DNA from: a virus
IMG/VR virus record: IMGVR_UViG_3300046003_003791
Coordinates: 1-22,865 of that record
Direction: 5' to 3' (one strand)
Length of the DNA stretch: 22,865 nt
This document shows positions 15,137 to 22,102 of this stretch, piece after piece. Numbering within the stretch: position 1 is the stretch's first letter; each line of letters begins with the position of its first letter. The notes beneath the pieces are model-generated. The model did no database searches and was not told the DNA's origin. It saw nothing but the letters and a program-made list of their open reading frames with translations. A program made the position numbers and the translations under genes.

Positions 15137-18100
15137 TTAGGCAGTTCTACCATAGGTGTTATCTACCTTCACGTTGTATGCAGACTTGAAGTCTATTTGT
15201 GTCTTTATCTCGTCAATGACTCTTTCACCAAACTTGATTACAGTTGGTGTATTAGCTGCCTGAGTCATTACGTTGATAAGTGTATCGAGCTTCTTCTCTA
15301 CGTTTGCCATTGGGTTACCGGCACCTTCTTTACCACCACCTTGTTGTGTCAGTCCAATACCAACGGGTTGTGCCGTTTGACTTTGTGTTGAGAACATTCC
15401 ACCAAATATACCACCCCCACCTGTTTGTGCGGCTTTTACTTCTTCCATCTTTTCAATGATGGTGTCAATCTTATCTGTGTCAAAGTCTTTCATCTTACCA
15501 ATTTGGTCGGCGAAGTAACCAAACGCATCGGCAAGTGAACGTATAGCCAATGAAACACCATCTAACTTCGATGGATCCAACTTTGCCATAATATCCATTA
15601 TCTGTTCAACCGGCGACTTAGCGCCAAACATGGCAGATAACCCGGCACCTATACCACTCATCAATCCACCGGCACCAAAGTTTAGAATTGCCTCACCGAG
15701 TATTCCTAACTTGTCAGCAACACCTTCGAGTTTTTCATCGTCGATTGCAGTAAGCTTTTCAATATCCTTTGTTATGTTCTGTAGTGCAACCGAACCAAGT
15801 GCAATCGCCGATGCAACAACGAGGAGACCGGCACCTAATACAACGAGTGCAGCTCCAAGTGCAATGAATCCAACAATACCGGCGGCAAATAAAGCACCAC
15901 CAACACCCGATGATATGATTGCCCCGAGTCCAAGTACAGCCGCTGTCAATCCGACTAATGCGATGGCGGCTATTCCAAGGGTTTCTAACTTTATATTTTC
16001 GAACATCTGTAAGGCACCACCAAGTATGTATAGTGCACCCGCCATTGCAATCAACGCTATACCACCCTCTATCAATGAACCCTTCATCTTTGATATTGCG
16101 AATAAGACGACGGTCAGTCCCAATAAAGCAAGACCAGCTTTACCCATGTCTTCTATATTTACAGTTGCGAATTCTTGGAGTGCCTTGGCGGTAACCCACA
16201 GAGCAGCGGCTACTACGAGTAATGCAGCTGCCCCTTGTAACATTTTCTTTGCATCAAGTTTCTCGAAGAACTCAGATATTCCACCACCTTTCTTCGGAGA
16301 AGCGGCTTCGGTTGAGGACAGTGCATCGGCTCCATCCGAAACCAAGTCGTCTGCCTTATCACTAAGCAAACCCGTTGCCTTATCTGTTACAGAGTCCTTA
16401 GCCTTATCAGCCAAATTTGAAGCAACGTCTTCACCAGCCTCGGATACTTTTTCTGTTGCGGCTTCCTGTGCCTTTTCTGTCAAACTTGAAACCGCATCCT
16501 CTGCCTTGTCACCGACTTTTTCAGCAATACCACCGGCCTTGTCTGCAAGTTCATCCATGACTTCAGACCCCGGTCCTTTGATGTAATCGAACAACTTCGA
16601 TGCACCATCCTTTATTGCACCGAAACCATCCTTTACAAGACCGATACCGTCCTTTATCTTCTTACCGATGTATACTGTTGCGATTAGACCAAGTAATCCA
16701 GCAACAGTCCACAGAATTGGTTCAAGTAGTTTTGCACTGTCAACAACACTCAAGAACTTATCAGCCATCTCGATGAGTGGTGTAATCATCTTTGCCAACT
16801 TCTCTTGTATTTTCGTCATTGCATCCGCAAGTTTCTTCTTTGTTTCTTCGGATTCTTTTTCTTTCGCCAAGTTTCTAACATAGTCTTTATATGCCTGACT
16901 TCCACCTTTTGCTAATTCCTTATTTAGTTCTTCGGCATTCATCTCCTGAAGCTTCTTCATCTTTGCATCGTCGATACCGAGTTCTTTCAGTTTCTCCGCG
17001 TTCGTCAACATTGTAGTCATTTGTTCAACAGTCATACCCATAGCATCTGCCATAGATTTCTGTTGGAGTGGCCCCATTGCCTGAAACTCTTTCAGGGAAC
17101 CAGCTTGTCTCAACAATTCGTCTTGGAGAGAAGCCACATCGCCCTGAAGGGCATATGCACGAGCTGCATCAAGATTGAGATTCTTACCTGTTAGGACACG
17201 TGCCTCCATTTCTTTTTCGAGAGAAGACTCAATGTCCAGCATTCCCATACCGATGTCCTGAACTTGTTTCAGTTCCATACCAAGTAACTTTGCCTTTGCG
17301 GCCGCCTTGATAAGTTCTTGTGTTCCACCCTTGAATCCAACCGCAACTTCTTTTGGAACCTTTGAAAGTAACTTCAATGATTCCTTACTTGTCATCAAAC
17401 CTTTGTTTAGAGTTGTTGCTTCTGCGGTGAGTTGACCCATACTCTTGCCGGACATTGTGGCAAGGTCGTTGATGTTTTTGATTTCATCGGATGATAAACC
17501 AAACTTCTCACTCAATACAGTTGTATCTTTTACAAGTTGTTTTGCCTTCTCGTCACCAGCGGCGAACTTAGAGGCAATATCAAGACCACCCATTATTTCA
17601 GATGCAGTCTGTACACCCTTAGCTACCTCGGCTGCATTTACACCAACGATTCCCATTTCACCTGCAACGTCTGTTGCGGCGTGATGAAGTTCTATCGCTT
17701 CATGTTTCGATATTCCTAAGTCTTGACCAAGTTTTGAAACTTCCTCGTCTACCTTACCAAAAGATTCAGCTATGAAACTAACTATTGATAGAAGTCCACC
17801 AATAGCGAGTGCCTTCATAAACATAGGTGCCATGTTGAGAAGTCCCTTCATACCAGCACCGGCTGCCTTCAGACCACCAACTAAACCTTTCTCACCTTTC
17901 ATCTCAGCAGCGATATTGACGAACGTTGCACCAACTTTTTCTTTTACTTCAGACTGAATCTTATCGAAACTGAAACCTTCTCGTATTGCACCCTTTATAT
18001 CAAGTTCCATTATCCTATCAAATGTACCGAGAACTTTCTTCGCACTATCAGATGCATCTGAGAGTGCTTTGTTTTGCAATTCAAGTGATGATACAACTTT

Positions 18101-18934
18101 CTTATCAAGTTCAAGTCGTCGTTCCAATGACTCAAGCTCTTCTTTTGACATATCACTCTTGCCACTTTCAAATTGGCTACGCTTGTATGCTAAATCGGCC
18201 TGGCGTTCTTCAATCATTTCTTGTTGTCTTGAAAGGTCGAGTTTTTTGTATTCACCCTTTGACGCTTCTCCAGCTGATTTCGTTATATCACGTTGAACCG
18301 AAAGAATACTCTTTGCCGTCTCTTCATGATCTTCATATGCATCCATGAAAGATTCTGACACAGAGCCCTGCCTCTGTATCAGTTGTATGAGACCCTTGGC
18401 CTCAGCGTTTTGTTGCCTCATGTATATTAGACTAATGTCTTGTGATTTTGCCCATACTTGAGATGCACCAGTCAATTTCTCTTGAGAACTCGTTGCAAGA
18501 ATGGTGGACTTTGCTCGGTCATCCGCCATTTTTGTCATATCGTCTTGTTGGCGTTTTCCAATTTTCAACAAATCTTGTGCAAGATTCTTTTGGTCTAAAC
18601 CAATCTTGTTCCGTTCTTCTTGAAGCTTATTTAGTTTTTCTTCACGTTTATACCACTCTTCATGTTCTTCATCTATTTCTTTCTGAAGCTTTTTGGCTAA
18701 TTCAGTTTCACCTTTTCCAATAGTCTTCAACTTATTGAGTCTTTCAGTTTTTTTCGTGATAGACTCTACTAGCTTCTCCGTTTCAAGAAACTCATCATTC
18801 GTCTCTTTGACTATCTGCTTGAATTTTTCCGCACCCTTTTGTTTTTCCGTGAATTTGGACGCACGTTCTTCCCTCACATTTGGTGTGGGGTTTCCTTGAG
18901 ATTGGTTTGTTTGTTGGTCTTTTCTTTTAGCCAT
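15137..18934 (-). CDS. Tail tape measure protein
   Basis: A 1265-residue protein with the standard tape measure build. It would set tail length inside the tube and be ejected on infection. Residues 1-320 are charged coiled coil. A hydrophobic stretch at about 360-395 (MAPMFMKALAIGGLLSIVSF) precedes a helical core (about 400-700). A second hydrophobic segment at about 740 (WTVAGLLGLIATVYIG) is followed by Ala/Asp/Lys-rich helices. Several Ala/Leu/Gly-rich, membrane-like helices lie at about 900-1055. The C-terminus (VEKKLDTLINVMTQAAN…) is a short helix that could bind the hub. Length and position between chaperone genes and baseplate genes match. The stop of the upstream 77-residue gene is 8 bases before its ATG; AAGGGA lies upstream. 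Confidence 0.9.
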   Translation of the reverse strand: MAKRKDQQTNQSQGNPTPNVREERASKFTEKQKGAEKFKQIVKETNDEFLETEKLVESITKKTERLNKLKTIGKGETELAKKLQKEIDEEHEEWYKREEKLNKLQEERNKIGLDQKNLAQDLLKIGKRQQDDMTKMADDRAKSTILATSSQEKLTGASQVWAKSQDISLIYMRQQNAEAKGLIQLIQRQGSVSESFMDAYEDHEETAKSILSVQRDITKSAGEASKGEYKKLDLSRQQEMIEERQADLAYKRSQFESGKSDMSKEELESLERRLELDKKVVSSLELQNKALSDASDSAKKVLGTFDRIMELDIKGAIREGFSFDKIQSEVKEKVGATFVNIAAEMKGEKGLVGGLKAAGAGMKGLLNMAPMFMKALAIGGLLSIVSFIAESFGKVDEEVSKLGQDLGISKHEAIELHHAATDVAGEMGIVGVNAAEVAKGVQTASEIMGGLDIASKFAAGDEKAKQLVKDTTVLSEKFGLSSDEIKNINDLATMSGKSMGQLTAEATTLNKGLMTSKESLKLLSKVPKEVAVGFKGGTQELIKAAAKAKLLGMELKQVQDIGMGMLDIESSLEKEMEARVLTGKNLNLDAARAYALQGDVASLQDELLRQAGSLKEFQAMGPLQQKSMADAMGMTVEQMTTMLTNAEKLKELGIDDAKMKKLQEMNAEELNKELAKGGSQAYKDYVRNLAKEKESEETKKKLADAMTKIQEKLAKMITPLIEMADKFLSVVDSAKLLEPILWTVAGLLGLIATVYIGKKIKDGIGLVKDGFGAIKDGASKLFDYIKGPGSEVMDELADKAGGIAEKVGDKAEDAVSSLTEKAQEAATEKVSEAGEDVASNLADKAKDSVTDKATGLLSDKADDLVSDGADALSSTEAASPKKGGGISEFFEKLDAKKMLQGAAALLVVAAALWVTAKALQEFATVNIEDMGKAGLALLGLTVVLFAISKMKGSLIEGGIALIAMAGALYILGGALQMFENIKLETLGIAAIALVGLTAAVLGLGAIISSGVGGALFAAGIVGFIALGAALVVLGAGLLVVASAIALGSVALQNITKDIEKLTAIDDEKLEGVADKLGILGEAILNFGAGGLMSGIGAGLSAMFGAKSPVEQIMDIMAKLDPSKLDGVSLAIRSLADAFGYFADQIGKMKDFDTDKIDTIIEKMEEVKAAQTGGGGIFGGMFSTQSQTAQPVGIGLTQQGGGKEGAGNPMANVEKKLDTLINVMTQAANTPTVIKFGERVIDEIKTQIDFKSAYNVKVDNTYGRTA

Positions 18935-18942
18935 TTACCGAC

Positions 18943-19176
18943 TCATCCCTTGTAACGGAATTTATTCTCTCTTTCTTCTGCATCTTTACAACGTTCAGGA
19001 TACTTCTTGCAGTACTCTGTCAAGTGGTTATCTATCTCAGCGTATGTATCATTCATACGTTTTACCGTAGCCATGAGTTTTTGATCGCCTTTGAACGCAC
19101 GTTCGAGTGCAGCGATTTTACGTCTTGAAATAAAGTCGATAATCATATCAAGTAGACTTTGTTTGACCGTTTCCAT
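18943..19176 (-). CDS. Small helical protein before the tape measure (77 aa)
   Basis: A 77-residue, highly charged helical protein with two cysteines in EYCKKYPERCK. It is not recognised. ATG 19176 is preceded by GGAGGA. It is first in the unit with the tape measure gene, 34 bases after late motif d. Position alone suggests a tail assembly helper. Confidence 0.7.
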   Translation of the reverse strand: METVKQSLLDMIIDFISRRKIAALERAFKGDQKLMATVKRMNDTYAEIDNHLTEYCKKYPERCKDAEERENKFRYKG

Positions 19177-19195
19177 TCATTCCTCCATAAAAAGT

Positions 19196-19227
19196 AGGGT
19201 TTACATACCTATAAATATGTAAACCCT
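19196..19227 (-). terminator. Terminator hairpin containing late motif d
   Basis: Perfect 12-bp arms (AGGGTTTACATA at 19196-19207 and its complement at 19216-19227) enclose an 8-base loop. On the minus strand the hairpin is followed by ACTTTTTA. It lies directly after the gp51-like gene and would end that unit. The late-promoter motif occupies part of the arm and loop. Confidence 0.7.
19211..19219 (-). promoter_or_regulatory. Late-promoter-like motif, copy d
   Basis: Coding-strand CATATTTAT lies 34 bases before the 77-residue gene and is embedded in a terminator-like hairpin. Confidence 0.55.
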
Positions 19228-19232
19228 GAAGA

Positions 19233-19478
19233 TTATCGTTTTGTTGGTGGAGAAAACGTTGGTACAGTTCGTTTTGCCTTACTGTATTCAGAACTCTCCG
19301 CTTTGTTCTTTGTTTCTATTGCCTTCGTCACCTGTTGTATGTAAAAACGTCTCAGGTGAATTGGTAGTGAATAAACATCATCCCATATGAATCCACCTTT
19401 TCCATAATAACACAGTGAAAAGATTTCCTCATGCAATCCTAATTTATACTCAGTTCCCAGGCCAAAAAAATGAAACAT
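19233..19478 (-). CDS. gp51-like tail assembly chaperone partner (81 aa)
   Basis: An 81-residue protein with YYGKGGFIWDDVYSLPIHLRRFYI at about 24-47. The FxWxDVYxLPxxLRRFY pattern is typical of the small second partner of tail assembly chaperone pairs. In T4, genes 26 and 51 are adjacent and have been proposed as the tail assembly chaperones. The frame overlaps the end of the gp26-like gene by 29 bases, in the +1 frame. Its ATG at 19478 has no well-placed ribosome-binding site (AAGGAG is 16 bases away), and a T7 run in the overlap could let ribosomes shift from one frame to the other. It may thus be made partly or only as a fusion to the upstream protein. Assignment is from context and motif. 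Confidence 0.65.
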   Translation of the reverse strand: MFHFFGLGTEYKLGLHEEIFSLCYYGKGGFIWDDVYSLPIHLRRFYIQQVTKAIETKNKAESSEYSKAKRTVPTFSPPTKR

Positions 19479-20319
19479 CCATCGGAATGTCCATCTCCTT
19501 TACCTCACCCGTTGCATCTGAAACAAATGTAAACGTCATATCGAGGTCGGGAGATATTTCCTTCATATATGAACGTAAGGCACGTGAATCGAGTGCAAAC
19601 AGTTCGTTATCTACGAAGTTGTTTATTGCCGCTCGACCCATTTCACCATCCACGGCTATGATAACGTTCTTCAACCGTGTTGTCAATTCATTATCAATAC
19701 CTGTGCGTACTTTTGTTTTATTCATACCCTTGATTTCTGTTTGGATTTGTTTTTCCAAACCATGTGTCATTAGACGGAAGGTGACAACCCGCTTTGACTG
19801 CGGCAACTCAAAATCAAATTCATTCTGTCTGGACTCTAATAGAGAATAATCCACCTCCTTGTGCTCTATTTGAGTAAGGTCTATTGTAACTTTTTGTTTT
19901 GTTCCCGGCGAAAACGGGTCGTCAACTTCTACCGTGTAATCCTTACCATATCCTAAAATTCTTGCAGCAACCATCACAGCATTCTTATCACCGATGTGTA
20001 GGTCTGAGTAGTTCATTGGAGTAACGATTAGTGACTCAAACAACTTATCCAAGACCACACCCTGTTTGATAAGGTTCTGTGAGGTTAGAATATCCTCTTC
20101 CTTTGCAGTCATATACTTCATCTCAATCACACCTTCTCCAAGTGGATGTCCTTCTGGATAAAGTAATCCTCTTGATGGGAGTGGTATGATTTCTGTTGGG
20201 AAGTTCGACTTCTTGACGGACGTTTGCTTGAAATCCGCCATCAAATTGGCTTTCAATTCTTCGTCAGACATCTCCATAGCTGTCTGTGGGAGATTGTATC
20301 CCGTTGGGACTTTTGACAT
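19450..20319 (-). CDS. gp26-like baseplate/tail assembly chaperone protein
   Basis: A 289-residue protein resembling the T4 gp26 family. After a 40-residue polar N-terminus comes FPTEIIPLPSRGLLYP (40-55), then VIEMKYMTAKEEDILTS (64-80), the family's hallmark opening. Residues 100-150 hold a helical segment and a DPFSPGTKQKVTIDL strand pair. T4 gp26 was long listed as a baseplate hub assembly protein and has been proposed, with gp51, as the tail assembly chaperone that guards the tape measure. This version is longer than T4 gp26 (208 residues). ATG 20319 has AGGAT upstream. The gene's last codons include TTT TTT T, where the +1 frame opens into the gp51-like gene. Confidence 0.75.
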   Translation of the reverse strand: MSKVPTGYNLPQTAMEMSDEELKANLMADFKQTSVKKSNFPTEIIPLPSRGLLYPEGHPLGEGVIEMKYMTAKEEDILTSQNLIKQGVVLDKLFESLIVTPMNYSDLHIGDKNAVMVAARILGYGKDYTVEVDDPFSPGTKQKVTIDLTQIEHKEVDYSLLESRQNEFDFELPQSKRVVTFRLMTHGLEKQIQTEIKGMNKTKVRTGIDNELTTRLKNVIIAVDGEMGRAAINNFVDNELFALDSRALRSYMKEISPDLDMTFTFVSDATGEVKEMDIPMDVSFFWPGN

Positions 20320-20366
20320 AACTAAATCCTGTTACTAATGAAACAATGTTATTGTAATTCGAGCTA

Positions 20367-20933
20367 TTACTGAATCTTTTTTGCAAGTGTTTTCAGATCA
20401 CTTACATCCCTATTGGCACCCTTGAATTTAGTCTTCAGTCCAGCGAATAGAGCTTTGATCTTATCCTTTATAGTACCAAACAAAGTTCCTTCACCAACAC
20501 GTTGAACACCAAGTGAAGCACTTACCTTTGTGATAGTTTTTGTGCTCTCGAGTGTCTCATTGAGAATGTCTTTTATCTTCTGATTCACCTTCGTTAGTGC
20601 CAAATCAAATGCCTGCTTGTAACTGGTATTCGTTCTTTCATAAGCACTTCGCTTTATGGTCAATAAGAACTTCTTCGTCTCAATTGCCTTTTGTCCAAGT
20701 GCCTGTACTTCTTCCATAAGAGGGAGTAGTTCATCATTTAGATCGTTATATTCAGTTTTGAGTTTATTGAGGTGAGCCGTAACTTGATCTATTTCACCTG
20801 AAAGTTCTGCATATCGTTCTATCTTTTCTTCGATTTGCTCAAAAGGAAGCACTGCTTCATGAAGTTTCTTACGAATACCTCTTAGTGTTTTTTCAGACTC
20901 TTCTAAGAGTTCTTTTCTACTTGATAGTTGCAT
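20367..20933 (-). CDS. Coiled-coil protein with LSSR…LLEE N-terminal motif (188 aa)
   Basis: A 188-residue, almost wholly helical protein of unknown function. The N-terminus MQLSSRKELLEESEKTL closely matches that of the 155-residue gene at 21580-22047. Residues about 20-110 are coiled coil. A Gly-containing break (GVQRVGEGTLFG) separates it from a basic C-terminal helix (KDKIKALFAGLKTKFKG). ATG 20933 has GAGGT upstream and late motif e 39 bases upstream. The gp26-like gene follows after 47 bases and probably shares its transcript. The shared N-terminus suggests a targeting leader; see findings. Confidence 0.75.
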   Translation of the reverse strand: MQLSSRKELLEESEKTLRGIRKKLHEAVLPFEQIEEKIERYAELSGEIDQVTAHLNKLKTEYNDLNDELLPLMEEVQALGQKAIETKKFLLTIKRSAYERTNTSYKQAFDLALTKVNQKIKDILNETLESTKTITKVSASLGVQRVGEGTLFGTIKDKIKALFAGLKTKFKGANRDVSDLKTLAKKIQ

Positions 20934-20972
20934 TGATTCTACCTCAGTTGAATGATACCGTTACCTATAGTA

Positions 20973-20981
20973 ATAAATATG
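20973..20981 (-). promoter_or_regulatory. Late-promoter-like motif, copy e
   Basis: Coding-strand CATATTTAT lies 39 bases before the 188-residue gene; its first bases overlap the downstream arm of a hairpin. Confidence 0.55.
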
Positions 20982-21011
20982 GGCACGTCGAGAAAAACCC
21001 AACGTACCCAT
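20979..21011 (-). terminator. Terminator-like hairpin after the tail tube gene
   Basis: A 10-bp stem (20979-20988 with 21002-21011, one G-T pair) closes a 13-base loop and is followed on the minus strand by ATTTATTAC. The large loop and the broken T tract make it a weaker terminator than those at 1225 and 22071. It abuts late motif e. Confidence 0.5.
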
Positions 21012-21031
21012 AAAAATGTTGACTTCAAAGA

Positions 21032-21520
21032 TTAGTATTGAAGTATAGCGTAATCATAAGCAAGGGTGAGTGAAATTTCAACGAAGTTATCCGTTGACCA
21101 ATCCATATCACCAAATGTTGTTGCTGTAATGAAAGCACCCTTCAGAGTCCATTCTTCGACCTTATCACCAACCGGGCCGAGAACGTTGAAAGTAATGTCC
21201 TTCTTGTAGAAGTCCGAATAACCATCACGACCTGTTACAGACTCGTGTGATAGACGAACCCACTCCATAACTGCTTGTGCAGCAGATGGAACAATCGGGT
21301 CATATAGCTTGATAGTCACGTCCTGCCATTCACCCTTACCCTTTACTTTACGCTTGACGTTGATGTGGTCAAGTGTGATTGGGTTGAAGTTGATATTTGG
21401 TCTGCTCGCACCCTTGATAAGGTAAGCAGGAACGCCTTCAATGTACATGATAAACCTATTCGCAAGTTTAGGTTCATATGGGGTAAAAAATACTTCGGTA
21501 GGATCGAGTAATTCAGCCAT
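21032..21520 (-). CDS. Tail tube protein (gp19-like)
   Basis: A 162-residue protein, the same length class as T4 gp19 (163). It should polymerise into the inner tube through which DNA passes. Seen: an opening PYEPKLANRFIMYIEGVPAYLIKGASRP, a central VTIKLYDPIVPSAAQAVMEWVR, and a closing WTLKGAFITATTFGDMDWS followed by EISLTLAYDYAIL. These match the layout of T4-type tube proteins, including the closing strand pair. ATG 21520 has GGAGA upstream and late motif f 33 bases before it. The gene has its own likely promoter and a terminator-like hairpin after it, consistent with very high expression. The sheath gene lies just upstream, as in T4, but with an extra gene between the two. Confidence 0.9.
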   Translation of the reverse strand: MAELLDPTEVFFTPYEPKLANRFIMYIEGVPAYLIKGASRPNINFNPITLDHINVKRKVKGKGEWQDVTIKLYDPIVPSAAQAVMEWVRLSHESVTGRDGYSDFYKKDITFNVLGPVGDKVEEWTLKGAFITATTFGDMDWSTDNFVEISLTLAYDYAILQY

Positions 21521-21553
21521 TTATTTCTCCAAGTTTGAAAATCTCTCTTTCAC

Positions 21554-21562
21554 ATAAATATG
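21554..21562 (-). promoter_or_regulatory. Late-promoter-like motif, copy f
   Basis: Coding-strand CATATTTAT lies 33 bases before the tail tube gene, between it and the 155-residue gene. Confidence 0.55.
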
Positions 21563-21579
21563 GTTGCCAGAAAAAAACA

Positions 21580-22047
21580 TCAGAATAGATTCCACATAAT
21601 ACGTTCCGCATCCGGTCTACTGATTGAGATGTTGTGTTTCTTAGCAGTATCTCTAATCCAAGTCTGACAATCCTTCATAAATGTCTTTGCCATATCAGAG
21701 TAACGTTTCATTTCAGTTTTGAACTGAGGATTCTTCATCACTTCTTTTTCAAGGATAGGATAATTTGTACCCGTGTCTTCTGATATGTCATAACGCACTT
21801 CTTCGTGTTCGATGTCATAGTATAATGATACAGGAACCTTTGCCGTTATGGCTACACTCATTTTCTTTCCTTCTACATTTATCATATCAGTGTAACGCTT
21901 ATCAAATTTCTTATAGTTGCCGGTATCTGCACGTAGTCTATCAACTAGGAAGTTTGTTTCAGACTCGTTGAGTGTTGACTCTTCCTTCATCTTACCAAGT
22001 TCTTCCTCGGCTTCTTTTAGTAATTGTCTTCTCGATGATAGTTTCAT
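21580..22047 (-). CDS. Unknown protein with LSSR…LLKE N-terminal motif (155 aa)
   Basis: A 155-residue protein of unknown function. It opens with MKLSSRRQLLKEAEEEL, sharing 10 of its first 17 residues with the 188-residue gene, then a charged segment. A mixed domain follows with KMSVAITAKVPVSLYYDIEHEEVRYDIS and a helical C-terminus ending PDAERIMWNLF. No membrane or catalytic motif is recognised. ATG 22047 has AAGGAAA upstream. It lies between the sheath terminator and the tail tube, a place where T4 has no gene; I saw no clear promoter of its own, so it may depend on read-through. Confidence 0.75.
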   Translation of the reverse strand: MKLSSRRQLLKEAEEELGKMKEESTLNESETNFLVDRLRADTGNYKKFDKRYTDMINVEGKKMSVAITAKVPVSLYYDIEHEEVRYDISEDTGTNYPILEKEVMKNPQFKTEMKRYSDMAKTFMKDCQTWIRDTAKKHNISISRPDAERIMWNLF

Positions 22048-22061
22048 TTGTATTTCCTTTT

Positions 22062-22092
22062 GTAAAAATTGGGGAGCCCGTTAGGACTCCCC
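22062..22092 (-). terminator. Rho-independent terminator after the tail sheath gene
   Basis: A 9-bp stem GGGGAGTCC/GGGCTCCCC (one G-T pair) with loop TAAC at 22071-22092, followed on the minus strand by AATTTTTAC. It starts 10 bases after the sheath stop codon. Confidence 0.85.
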
Positions 22093-22102
22093 ATTTATTT
22101 CA

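Noticed and set aside
15630-16586. Long plus-strand open frame (318 codons) opposite the tape measure gene
   Set aside because: It is rich in Ala/Pro/Ser, as expected from reading the complement of Ala/Leu/Gly-rich helices. It has no family signature and would be the only plus-strand gene.
19450-19480. A -1 frameshift on the T7 run at the end of the gp26-like gene
   Set aside because: The -1 frame adds only about eight codons before a TAG, whereas the +1 frame enters the gp51-like gene.
3045-21562. The six ATAAATATG sites as ordinary T4 late promoters firing on the plus strand
   Set aside because: No plus-strand genes exist here, and each site is placed consistently before a minus-strand start. 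Antisense firing is kept only as an alternative in the findings.
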